This document shows positions 1 through 6,310 of a stretch of DNA of 7,302 nt, in pieces. Each line of letters begins with the position of its first letter. Within the stretch, counting starts at the first letter, position 1. The notes under the pieces were generated by a model. It worked only from the letters and a program-made list of their open reading frames with translations. It had not been told where the DNA came from and searched no databases. Where the stretch lies: assembly GCA_945876665.1 (NCBI GenBank), contig CAMCPC010000058.1, positions 1 through 7,302 of the forward strand, read 5' to 3'. This DNA comes from an uncultured Oscillospiraceae bacterium. Its GTDB lineage: Bacteria; Bacillota; Clostridia; UBA1381. The translations under genes were made by a program, and so were the position numbers.

Positions 1-1514
1 AATGACGCTTTCTTATTTTTCCCCGCCTGACCTCCTCTGTTTTCACTTCTTCCGCGATTTATGCCGTATTCACGCATATATTTCTGCGCCCAGAAGTTGA
101 CATCATTATCTGTAAGTGCCTTATTGTATATTTCCGTAAGATTATCCACACCAAAGAAATCCATACATTCAGCAGGCGAACCGTAGAAGCAGACGCGTCC
201 CCCCTTGCCCATGAACAGAATTTTATCGCACAGATGCAGATTCTGCGTGGTATGCGTTACCATTACGATGGTCTTACCCTTACGCTTTGAAAGGTCATTA
301 AGCGTACGCATAAGACTTGCTTCTGTTCCCGGATCAAGACCCGATGTAGGCTCATCCAGAAAGAACAGACCCGGATCAGCAAGCAGCTCAACCGCAATAC
401 TTGCCCTCTTTTTCTGTCCGCCGCTGAGTGAGCGTATGTATTTATCCTTATGCTCCGTAAGCTCCACCATCTGCAGAACTTCATTTATCCTCTGTATTCT
501 CTCTGCCTTGCTCACGTCCTCCGACATTCGCATTTTTGCAGAGTATTCGAGCATTTTGAACAGCGTGATATTTTCATAGATAATATCCTGCTGAGGTACA
601 TAACCTATAATATTCTTAAGCACCTGATAATTCTTATACAAATCCACATTATTTACATAAACACTTCCCTGAGTAGCCTGTTCAAAACCGCTCATAGCAT
701 TCATTACGGTGGATTTACCGGCACCGCTGCCGCCGATAATTGCAATAAACTCATTCGGCTCAACGGTTAAATTGACGTCATTGAGAATAAGTCTTCTCTG
801 TCCCTTCACATTTACACTTCGTGATACATTCTGCATCACAACTCTCGTACCGCCCATATTCGACTTGTACAAAAATATTCCTGCCGTGAAGAAAATTATT
901 GAGTTAGCAATGGATATAATATCCTTTTCATTAAGCCGCTGCATTCCGCGAACGCGCTGTCCGTTAACAAACACGCCGTTTGCACTGTTAAGGTCCTGTA
1001 TAAAGCACCCTGACGAATTCTTCATTATAGACGCATGCTGTCTTGAAACATTAATATTGTCAAGCCATATATCCGAATTTCTGTTTCTGCCGACAGTCAA
1101 GCTGTTTCTACCTAACATAGAAAGTCTTTTCCAGCTTCCCGTACTTTTTATCGTAGTGTACAGCATAAGCACACCCATACGATGTCCATGGCTTAAATCA
1201 TCATTATCAATACGGATTATATCGCCGTCATGAAGCTTATGAATTTCGGTTTCACCACGGGAATCCGTCTTGTACCTTCTGTTATTGATGAACATACCGT
1301 TGGTACTGTTCGCATCATACACGATAAGCGCGCCGTTCACAAATTCAAAATAGCCGTGCACCTTTGACACAATGCTTGAATTAAGAACAATCTGGTTAGA
1401 GCTGTCACGTCCGAAGCTGATACGCTCACGTCTGAATGCATTGATATTAATTTCCCGTACCTCATTATCACCGTCAATAATTATCAGGAAATTTTCAGTT
1501 CTCCCTGTATTCAC
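1..1514 (-). CDS. FHA-FHA-ABC transporter ATP-binding protein (Rv1747-like), C-terminus cut by window edge
   Basis: This is probably the ATPase half of an ABC exporter whose activity is gated by phosphothreonine binding. About 504 residues are visible and the frame runs off the left edge without a stop. FHA1 covers about residues 10-100, with G35-R36, S50-K-V-H53 and N72-G73. FHA2 covers about 130-215, with G142-R143, S157-R-Q-H160 and N179-G180. An ABC ATPase follows from about 225 to 450, with Walker A GGSGAGKST (261-269), Q-loop Gln308/309, signature LSGGQ (363-367), Walker B ending D387-E388, and switch His421. All ATPase motifs are intact, and the sequence style (LSGGQKKR, EPTSGLD) is ABCG-like. 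A basic polar linker (about 480-504) precedes what should be an ABC2-type membrane domain outside the window. The start is GTG at 1514: an in-frame TAA lies directly upstream and GGGGGA sits six bases before it. Known analogue: mycobacterial Rv1747 has the same FHA-FHA-NBD order and is a PknF substrate. The transported substrate is unknown. The gene begins 18 bases after the VWA-FHA gene. Confidence 0.93.
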   Translation of the reverse strand, partial: MNTGRTENFLIIIDGDNEVREININAFRRERISFGRDSSNQIVLNSSIVSKVHGYFEFVNGALIVYDANSTNGMFINNRRYKTDSRGETEIHKLHDGDIIRIDNDDLSHGHRMGVLMLYTTIKSTGSWKRLSMLGRNSLTVGRNRNSDIWLDNINVSRQHASIMKNSSGCFIQDLNSANGVFVNGQRVRGMQRLNEKDIISIANSIIFFTAGIFLYKSNMGGTRVVMQNVSRSVNVKGQRRLILNDVNLTVEPNEFIAIIGGSGAGKSTVMNAMSGFEQATQGSVYVNNVDLYKNYQVLKNIIGYVPQQDIIYENITLFKMLEYSAKMRMSEDVSKAERIQRINEVLQMVELTEHKDKYIRSLSGGQKKRASIAVELLADPGLFFLDEPTSGLDPGTEASLMRTLNDLSKRKGKTIVMVTHTTQNLHLCDKILFMGKGGRVCFYGSPAECMDFFGVDNLTEIYNKALTDNDVNFWAQKYMREYGINRGRSENRGGQAGKNKKAS

Positions 1515-1520
1515 TTTTTA

Positions 1521-1526
1521 TCCCCC
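1521..1526 (-). promoter_or_regulatory. Shine-Dalgarno site fixing the GTG start of the FHA-FHA-ABC gene
   Basis: The minus strand reads GGGGGA, then TAAAAA, then GTG. The TAA in this spacer is in frame with the GTG, so no longer start is possible. A nearly identical GGGGGATAAA element precedes the pseudoprotease gene. Confidence 0.75.
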
Positions 1527-1532
1527 AACGTA

Positions 1533-3074
1533 TCAAAAAACAAATGAAACTCTGTATTCGTTGTTACCGAGCATCAGTGTATCATTATTTCTGATTTCTG
1601 ATTTTGAATTTATAAGAATACCGTTAAGAATGGTGCCGTTTGTAGACATCATATCCTCGATATACATCACTCCGTTTTCATTCGTGATTGAACAGTGACG
1701 TCCCGAAACAAGATCATCGTTTATGACAATCTCATTAAGAGGACCTCTGCCTATATTCACGATACCGTTCATTTTTGCGGTAAGCTGCGCTCCGCCGTTA
1801 ATCGGACTTAATACAATCGTTATATCCTGTCCCATTTCATTCACGTTCACCGTTCTGTCCATACCATGTGACGATTGGGCATTATTGTAGCCGTTGTTTA
1901 TATGGTCAGGATACCCCTGATTAAAGGATTGGCTTGAACCGCCCGAATAAATATCGCTTGTATAAATATCCTCTGTGTTTCTGCCACGCATAACAAGGAA
2001 TAGAATAAACGCAACTATTGCAACTGCAACAAACAGAATTATGCCGATAATAAGAATTAATTTCTTCTTATTATCCGAGGAATTTTCCTCATTTTTTTCT
2101 TCCTTATTTTCGTCCGTAACATTTTTGCTTTCGCCCATAGCATATGCGCCTGACGGTTCATCACTCTTTTTGAACGTAAACTGTACGCTGTCCTCTGCAA
2201 TCTTGTCACCCTGTGCAATCTTTACATTAAGATTGTGCTTTCCGTCATCCGCTGCGGCATTGCCGTAGGCAAAGTCAACAGTATATGAATTCTGAATACT
2301 TTCACGTATCCAGCCGTACACCGTATCAATCTGCTTGTTTGACATATCATACATCTTTCCGCCGGAATATTCTGTTACGGAATTAATCGTCGCGCGTCCC
2401 TTTTCACTGTTCGGCATCAACATACTGTAAACAGGCACAAGGTCGTCCTTAAGCTGTGTGAATACGTCATTTTCACTCACACCGCCGTTGTAATCATTTA
2501 CTCCGTCAGTTATAAGCACAATATTCTTTCTCTTGGGAAGATTTGCATCTGTTCTTGTCGCAAGCTTCAGCGCCTCTGAAATTCCGCCGTACAGCTGTGT
2601 TTTTCTGTCATTGTTAGTAATTGAATTTACGGCATTGTCAATAGCGCCTCTGTCATTTGAAAAGTCAATAGCGCATCTGACATTCTCGCCAAAGGTTATT
2701 ATGGCAATTCTGTCATTATTCTTCATATTAGCCGCCCATGTTTTTATAGCAGCCTTTACCTGCTTCATCTGCGAATCCCTGATCGAGCCTGAAATATCAA
2801 CAAGAAAGATATCTGCCACACCCTCATCAGTATCGCCGAAACGTCTGATGTCCTGTACTGTCAGCTTGTTTCCGTCAATTGTAGCTGCCACGTCAGACCT
2901 TTCAGGCTTATTAATCGAATTACCGCCGCTGTCCTCAGCATCAACATACGTTCTGAGCAAGTCTGAAAAACAATAAACCTGCCGTACATCAGTGCTGTAC
3001 AGTTCTCCCGCGAAAACGGCAGTCTGTACAAGAAGCATCAGTACAGCAAGAAAAAGCGCTGTCTTTTTTACCAT
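1533..3074 (-). CDS. Secreted-side VWA domain, single membrane helix, cytoplasmic FHA domain
   Basis: A transmembrane protein that probably binds a ligand outside and phosphothreonine inside. It has 513 residues from ATG 3074. A signal peptide occupies residues 1-22 (KK, a hydrophobic core, then VFA before the predicted cut). A short beta-type segment (about 28-85) precedes the VWA domain (about 88-265). The metal-ion-dependent adhesion site is intact: D93-I-S95-G-S97, Thr159 and Asp190 (ITDG). An acidic, Asn-rich spacer (about 315-336) leads to a membrane helix at about 338-362, followed by Arg as a stop-transfer signal. A flexible Gly/Ser/Asn linker with a DRTV site (T408) then leads to the C-terminal FHA domain (about 420-513), with G442-R443, S457-G-R-H460 and STNGT (477-481). 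ATG 3074 is preferred over an in-frame TTG at 3092 because GGGGAGGA lies six bases before the ATG. The gene overlaps the upstream Zn-ribbon gene by seven bases. The VWA ligand is unknown. Confidence 0.93.
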   Translation of the reverse strand: MVKKTALFLAVLMLLVQTAVFAGELYSTDVRQVYCFSDLLRTYVDAEDSGGNSINKPERSDVAATIDGNKLTVQDIRRFGDTDEGVADIFLVDISGSIRDSQMKQVKAAIKTWAANMKNNDRIAIITFGENVRCAIDFSNDRGAIDNAVNSITNNDRKTQLYGGISEALKLATRTDANLPKRKNIVLITDGVNDYNGGVSENDVFTQLKDDLVPVYSMLMPNSEKGRATINSVTEYSGGKMYDMSNKQIDTVYGWIRESIQNSYTVDFAYGNAAADDGKHNLNVKIAQGDKIAEDSVQFTFKKSDEPSGAYAMGESKNVTDENKEEKNEENSSDNKKKLILIIGIILFVAVAIVAFILFLVMRGRNTEDIYTSDIYSGGSSQSFNQGYPDHINNGYNNAQSSHGMDRTVNVNEMGQDITIVLSPINGGAQLTAKMNGIVNIGRGPLNEIVINDDLVSGRHCSITNENGVMYIEDMMSTNGTILNGILINSKSEIRNNDTLMLGNNEYRVSFVF

Positions 3075-3673
3075 TTGAAGTCCTCCCCGCAAATAGGAAT
3101 AAACATAAGCTTTGTTTCTCCCATTTCAATAATGTCTCCGCGCTTCAGCTCTATAGAATTGTATACCTCCTCGTCATTAAGGTATACAATGCCATGACCT
3201 TCACCCGGAAACAGTCTGAAACCGTTATTCTTAGGATTATAGCTTATAACTGCGTGATTTTCTCTTGAAATACCCATGTCACCGCTGATTGAAATATCCA
3301 TAGACTTATCACGTCCGACAAAGTTACGCTCCGACTTTATTCTGTAATCCTGACCCTTTGAAGGACCTTCAATGCACACTACCCAGCCCACAACAGGATC
3401 AATGCCCTTCTGACTCTGCATAATGCCGATTGTCTTGCCCTCATCGCTCACACGCGACGCAACTGTTACGGGCATAGAATTCTGACTTTCCGCCATTGAT
3501 ACGGTTTTGCCTACCGCTCCGCCGTTAGACGCCATATTTGCAGGTCTGTCCTGAACAAGAGGAACAGTCTTTGAAGCGTCCATATTAGAAATACCGCAAT
3601 ATGGGCATTGCTGGTACTTCGCATCATCATAAAAGTGTCCGTTGCTGCATCTTTTCATTGCCATAATAATCAC
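3068..3673 (-). CDS. Zinc-ribbon protein with C-terminal FHA domain and KT(V/I) repeat linker
   Basis: A soluble cytoplasmic phosphothreonine-binding adaptor of 201 residues. The N-terminus has a compact zinc-binding pattern, C9-x3-H13 and C23-P-Y-C26. A low-complexity linker (about 30-92) carries three related segments: SKTVPL (34-39), GKTVSMAESQ (55-64) and GKTIGIMQSQ (79-88). The FHA domain (about 94-198) shows G120-R121 and S136-R-E-N-H140. The Ser-to-His spacing is one residue longer than the usual SxxH, so its alignment is uncertain. There is no signal peptide or membrane segment. The start given is GTG 3673, because AAGGGAAAGG lies just before it. In-frame ATGs at 3664 and 3658 would begin nearer the conserved MKRC segment and are real alternatives. 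The linker threonines may be kinase targets that recruit FHA domains of this or neighbouring proteins, as in GarA-type proteins; that is inference. The gene follows phosphatase B after 36 bases and overlaps the VWA-FHA gene by seven. Confidence 0.88.
   Translation of the reverse strand: MIIMAMKRCSNGHFYDDAKYQQCPYCGISNMDASKTVPLVQDRPANMASNGGAVGKTVSMAESQNSMPVTVASRVSDEGKTIGIMQSQKGIDPVVGWVVCIEGPSKGQDYRIKSERNFVGRDKSMDISISGDMGISRENHAVISYNPKNNGFRLFPGEGHGIVYLNDEEVYNSIELKRGDIIEMGETKLMFIPICGEDFKW
3081..3088 (-). promoter_or_regulatory. Shine-Dalgarno site that decides the VWA-FHA start
   Basis: The minus strand reads GGGGAGGA, six bases, then ATG (3074). The site lies inside the last codons of the Zn-ribbon/FHA gene, whose stop is reached just after the ATG (ATGGTAA). 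Translation of the two genes is therefore probably coupled. The in-frame TTG at 3092 lies upstream of this site and would have to ignore it. Confidence 0.85.
3410..3574 (-). repeat. Triplicated (G/S)KT(V/I) peptide motif in the linker of the Zn-ribbon/FHA protein
   Basis: Translation gives SKTVPLVQDR, GKTVSMAESQ and GKTIGIMQSQ, starting at residues 34, 55 and 79. The last two share the pattern GKT(V/I)xxxxSQ exactly, 24 residues apart. The first keeps only the KTV core. This is a protein-level repeat; the DNA is not obviously a direct repeat. Confidence 0.7.
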
Positions 3674-3694
3674 ATATCCTTTCCCTTGTAAAAC

Positions 3695-3709
3695 ATTATT
3701 CGTAATAAT
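3695..3709 (-). repeat. Small AT-rich inverted repeat in the phosphatase B / Zn-ribbon spacer
   Basis: Directly after the TAA of phosphatase B the minus strand reads ATTATT-ACG-AATAAT, a perfect six-base stem with a three-base loop. It contains no G-C pair in the stem and no following run of T long enough for a terminator. It could be chance, a weak mRNA hairpin or a processing site. It lies in the longest spacer inside the cluster (36 bases). Confidence 0.3.
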
Positions 3710-4426
3710 TTATGCAAATACCGCTATTGCGCTGTAATTATCAGCATCACGCGGCGCATTGCGTTTTCTTTCATCAAGCATATACTGAAGCCATTCCTTG
3801 GGCGTTGATGAACGCTTCCTCGAATATTCCATAAAATCCTCGTCAACATATTCCCAGAAGCCGTCCGAACACATAAGGAAACAGGCATTTTTTTCAAGCT
3901 TAACCACATCTGAAATATCAGGACGGAATTTAGTACCGTCACCAAGAGTTCTCAGCAGCTTATTCTGGTCAGGGCTTGTGCGTATTTCATCATATTCAAT
4001 ATCTCCTGCCAGAAACGATGCGAATGCAACACTGTGGTCATCCGTAACCTCCTGAATAAGATGCTTTCTGAATCTGTACAATCGGCTGTCGCCGCAGTGC
4101 GCCCATATTGCTCTTTTGCCGTCAATAATAAGCGTTACCACCGTTGTTCCCATCTTGCGCATATCGGAATTTTCCTTGCGTTTCTCTATAATGGCATTCT
4201 GTGCCGCTTCCATATAAGCATACACTATATCCTTTGACATTTCCGCCTGCGAATCAAAGCATTTAAGAATCGTTGATGAAGCAAGAGATGAGGCGGTTTC
4301 TCCTCCATTCTGCCCTCCAAGTCCGTCTGCCAGAACAAAGCAGTACATTCCGTTTTTCTTAAGTCTGCCTACTGTATCCTCATTTATCTCTCTGCCGCCC
4401 TTTCCGCTTACAAGAGCAAATCTCAT
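3710..4426 (-). CDS. PP2C-family Ser/Thr protein phosphatase B
   Basis: A cytoplasmic metal-dependent phosphatase expected to remove phosphate from Ser/Thr of kinase targets. It has 238 residues, the normal length of a single PP2C domain (bacterial PrpC/Stp type). The conserved motifs are all present: R12-E-I-N-E-D17, A33-D34-G-L-G-G38, G93-T-T, G112-D113-S-R115, D130-H, S187-D188-G189 and D229-N230. The metal-binding aspartates (17, 34, 188, 229) are therefore intact and activity is expected. No membrane segment or extra domain is seen. The start ATG overlaps the stop of the pseudoprotease gene by one base (TAATG), with GGAGGTGG six bases upstream, so the start is secure. It differs clearly from phosphatase A in motif wording (NED rather than QQD; SDGFWE rather than SDGLYK), so the two are not recent duplicates. 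Substrates are unknown; neighbours suggest proteins read by the FHA domains here. Confidence 0.94.
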   Translation of the reverse strand: MRFALVSGKGGREINEDTVGRLKKNGMYCFVLADGLGGQNGGETASSLASSTILKCFDSQAEMSKDIVYAYMEAAQNAIIEKRKENSDMRKMGTTVVTLIIDGKRAIWAHCGDSRLYRFRKHLIQEVTDDHSVAFASFLAGDIEYDEIRTSPDQNKLLRTLGDGTKFRPDISDVVKLEKNACFLMCSDGFWEYVDEDFMEYSRKRSSTPKEWLQYMLDERKRNAPRDADNYSAIAVFA

Positions 4427-5526
4427 TAATATCCACCTCCTGTGCTGACTCTGAAGGCGGTGTCGCCATCGCCGACTCTGAAAACAGTTCCGTCAGGTAT
4501 ATATACAGGAACCTTTGGCTCCAGCTTATCATTATTGTTCAGGAATGTGCCATGCGTTGAGGATAAATCCGTAAGCGCAAACATACCGCGCATACCATCA
4601 TAGCGTATACTGCAATGACAGCGGCTTATCTTCGGGTCATTCATAAGCACCACCTGACAGCTCTTCGCATCTCTGCCTATGTTTATGCTTTCCGAACCGA
4701 CAGCTATTCTCTGTCCCGCAAATTCTCCGCCTATACCAATGATTGACGGCACATTTTCTTTCTTATTTTTTAGTGTGCTGATAAGCATATACACTCCTGC
4801 ACCTATTGCCGCAAGAATGACAAGAACTATAAGCACCGCATAAATTATAGTGGACTTTTTATAAGGCACATCCTTTTCATCAAGCACATTTATAATCTCA
4901 CCGCTTGTTATAGCCTTGTTCTGATTTACATTTCCGTCATAGAAATTCATTCCTACAACATTTCCGTACTTATCCACCAGCGCGCCTCCGTTATTACGGT
5001 CATTCATCTGCGCTGTGACCTGATATACGTCAAACGTTCTGTCGTCCGTCAGACGAAAGGTGTTTTTTGAATTAACAGCTCCCTCATTGATTACATTATT
5101 GTCGTCCCTGCTGTAGTAGCCAAGCGCATAAACCTCTGTTCCGTCCTTAACATCACGTTCTTTAAGCTTTGCGATTTTGACATTTGTAATATCCTCAGTC
5201 AACTCAAGCACTGCAAGGTCTGTTGCAGGTGAGGTAGCAATCACACCTGCCGCCTTTATATTCTGGTCACCTGTCGCACCTACGAATATGTCGCCGCTGT
5301 GACCCTCTACACTGCGCAGGCTCGTAAGAATATAACGTGACTTAAAGCCCTTGCCGATTACAATACCCGTAACATTTTCTGTTCCGAAGCTGTTATTTAC
5401 GGTTATGCGCACAACAGAAGAAGCCGCACGCGAAACAGCGAAAGGAACTTTGTCCGCCGCATAGGCGCATACACCCATAACAACGACTAACGCCGACAAC
5501 AATGCGGCACAAATTCTTTTCTTCAT
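4426..5526 (-). CDS. Trypsin-like pseudoprotease domain, single membrane helix, cytoplasmic FHA domain
   Basis: A membrane protein of 366 residues that probably senses or scaffolds outside and binds phosphothreonine inside. A signal peptide (1-23, ending AYA) is followed by a trypsin/HtrA-like fold (about 26-215). HtrA landmarks are recognisable but altered. The segment ILTSLRSV (66-73) stands where active enzymes have a TN-x-H-V motif, so the catalytic His is Arg71. The Asp of ATDLAVL is kept (D103). The segment DRNNGGALV (176-184) replaces the GNSGG motif, so the catalytic Ser is Asn179. Proteolysis is thus not expected. A membrane helix spans about 226-250, followed by basic residues. The C-terminal FHA domain (about 258-366) has G284-R285, S301-R-C-H304 and STHGT (323-327), with His in place of the usual Asn. 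The start ATG has AAGGGGGA five bases upstream. The gene follows phosphatase A after 14 bases. C20 does not form a lipobox. Plain annotation would call this a serine protease, which is probably misleading. Confidence 0.9.
   Translation of the reverse strand: MKKRICAALLSALVVVMGVCAYAADKVPFAVSRAASSVVRITVNNSFGTENVTGIVIGKGFKSRYILTSLRSVEGHSGDIFVGATGDQNIKAAGVIATSPATDLAVLELTEDITNVKIAKLKERDVKDGTEVYALGYYSRDDNNVINEGAVNSKNTFRLTDDRTFDVYQVTAQMNDRNNGGALVDKYGNVVGMNFYDGNVNQNKAITSGEIINVLDEKDVPYKKSTIIYAVLIVLVILAAIGAGVYMLISTLKNKKENVPSIIGIGGEFAGQRIAVGSESINIGRDAKSCQVVLMNDPKISRCHCSIRYDGMRGMFALTDLSSTHGTFLNNNDKLEPKVPVYIPDGTVFRVGDGDTAFRVSTGGGY
4433..4440 (-). promoter_or_regulatory. Shine-Dalgarno site for phosphatase B embedded in the pseudoprotease C-terminus
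   Basis: GGAGGTGG lies six bases before the ATG at 4426 and at the same time encodes the final Gly residues (TGGGY) of the upstream protein. With the TAATG stop/start overlap this indicates translational coupling. Confidence 0.85.
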
Positions 5527-5531
5527 ATTTA

Positions 5532-5539
5532 TCCCCCTT
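5532..5539 (-). promoter_or_regulatory. Shine-Dalgarno site of the pseudoprotease-FHA gene
   Basis: The minus strand reads AAGGGGGA, five bases, then ATG (5526). It lies wholly within the 14-base spacer after phosphatase A and shares the GGGGGATAAA string with the site of the FHA-FHA-ABC gene. Confidence 0.75.
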
Positions 5540-5540
5540 C

Positions 5541-6305
5541 TTAGTCTATATCCATTAACATCACCGTGATATTATCCTGATTTGCAATCCGCTTTGCAAG
5601 AGCACGCGCAACCATCACATCACAGACATCATCATCGGCTTCCATAATTATATCGGCAATCTCAGTATCACCAAGCGACTTATAAAGTCCATCTGAGCAA
5701 AGCATGATTGAATCACCCGCAAACAGCGGATATTCATTCACATTTATATCAATTTCCTCAAGGCTTTCTATACCAAGATAGCTTGTAAGCGCACTGCGGT
5801 GAGGATTGTTTATTGCCTCCTCCACCGTTATCTCACCGTTTAAAACCATCTCGCTCAGAACTGCTTCATAGTTATGCTCCTTGTTCAGTCTTCTGAGCTT
5901 CCGGTTACGGTACAAATATATTCTGCTGTCGCCTATGGACAGCCAGTAAAGCTTCCAGTTCTTTATTACCACTGCGATAAGCGTTGAGCCTGCATCCTTG
6001 AGCGTTTTTACGGCTTCATTCGCGCGGTGTGCCGCGTATATCAGCCTGTCATTTATATTCGTAATTTCCGAATTGGTGTAGCTTTGAAGGAACGCATCCG
6101 TTGCGGTATGGCTTGCACGGCGTCCGTTAGCCATGCCTCCCATGCCGTCTGCCAATACCGCCACTATTCCGATTCGCTTCTGCTCCTCGCGATCGAATAT
6201 ATTGGAATACGCAAAATAATCCTGCTGTTCCTCCCTGTTGCCTATATGCTGTGCATTATAGGGCGTTACCATGGTCGGACTTTTTATTCTCTCTGTATTT
6301 TTCAT
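5541..6305 (-). CDS. PP2C-family Ser/Thr protein phosphatase A
   Basis: A second cytoplasmic metal-dependent Ser/Thr phosphatase, 254 residues, a single PP2C domain. Motifs seen: R24-E-E-Q-Q-D29 (Gln replaces the more usual Asn before Q-D), A52-D53-G-M-G-G57, G106-S-T, G125-D126-S-R128, E143-H144-N-Y, S204-D205-G206 and D244-N245. All metal-binding aspartates are present, so activity is expected. There is an 11-residue leader before the domain. ATG 6305 is chosen because AAGGAA lies about ten bases upstream, within the end of the M15 gene; an internal ATG at 6272 has a weaker site. There is no membrane segment. It lies five bases after the M15 peptidase gene and 14 before the pseudoprotease gene. 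A pair of distinct PP2Cs in one operon suggests different substrates or a division of labour, which is inference. Confidence 0.94.
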   Translation of the reverse strand: MKNTERIKSPTMVTPYNAQHIGNREEQQDYFAYSNIFDREEQKRIGIVAVLADGMGGMANGRRASHTATDAFLQSYTNSEITNINDRLIYAAHRANEAVKTLKDAGSTLIAVVIKNWKLYWLSIGDSRIYLYRNRKLRRLNKEHNYEAVLSEMVLNGEITVEEAINNPHRSALTSYLGIESLEEIDINVNEYPLFAGDSIMLCSDGLYKSLGDTEIADIIMEADDDVCDVMVARALAKRIANQDNITVMLMDID

Positions 6306-6310
6306 AATTC

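Noticed and set aside
709..1233. Plus-strand open frame of about 174 codons opposite the ABC gene
   Set aside because: It lies antisense to the two FHA domains and ATPase, whose motifs are unmistakable. It has no recognisable domain and no convincing ribosome binding site.
1..1514. Type VII secretion EssC (also begins with two FHA domains)
   Set aside because: The ATPase has an ABC signature LSGGQ, Q-loop and switch His directly after FHA2, not FtsK/SpoIIIE domains, and no WXG100-type small gene is nearby.
2533..2976. Plus-strand open frame opposite the VWA domain
   Set aside because: It is antisense to the metal-site region of an intact VWA gene; the open frame is explained by composition of the real gene.
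3075..3092. Longer start (TTG 3092) for the VWA-FHA gene
   Set aside because: The strong Shine-Dalgarno site lies between this TTG and ATG 3074. The extra six residues would also spoil the usual M-V-K-K start of the signal peptide.
3695..3709. Inverted repeat as a transcription terminator
   Set aside because: The stem is all A-T, only six pairs, and lacks a downstream T-tract; downstream genes continue the same theme.
5455..5526. Lipoprotein signal at Cys20 of the pseudoprotease protein
   Set aside because: The residue before Cys is Val, not Gly/Ala/Ser, and a normal AYA cleavage site follows.
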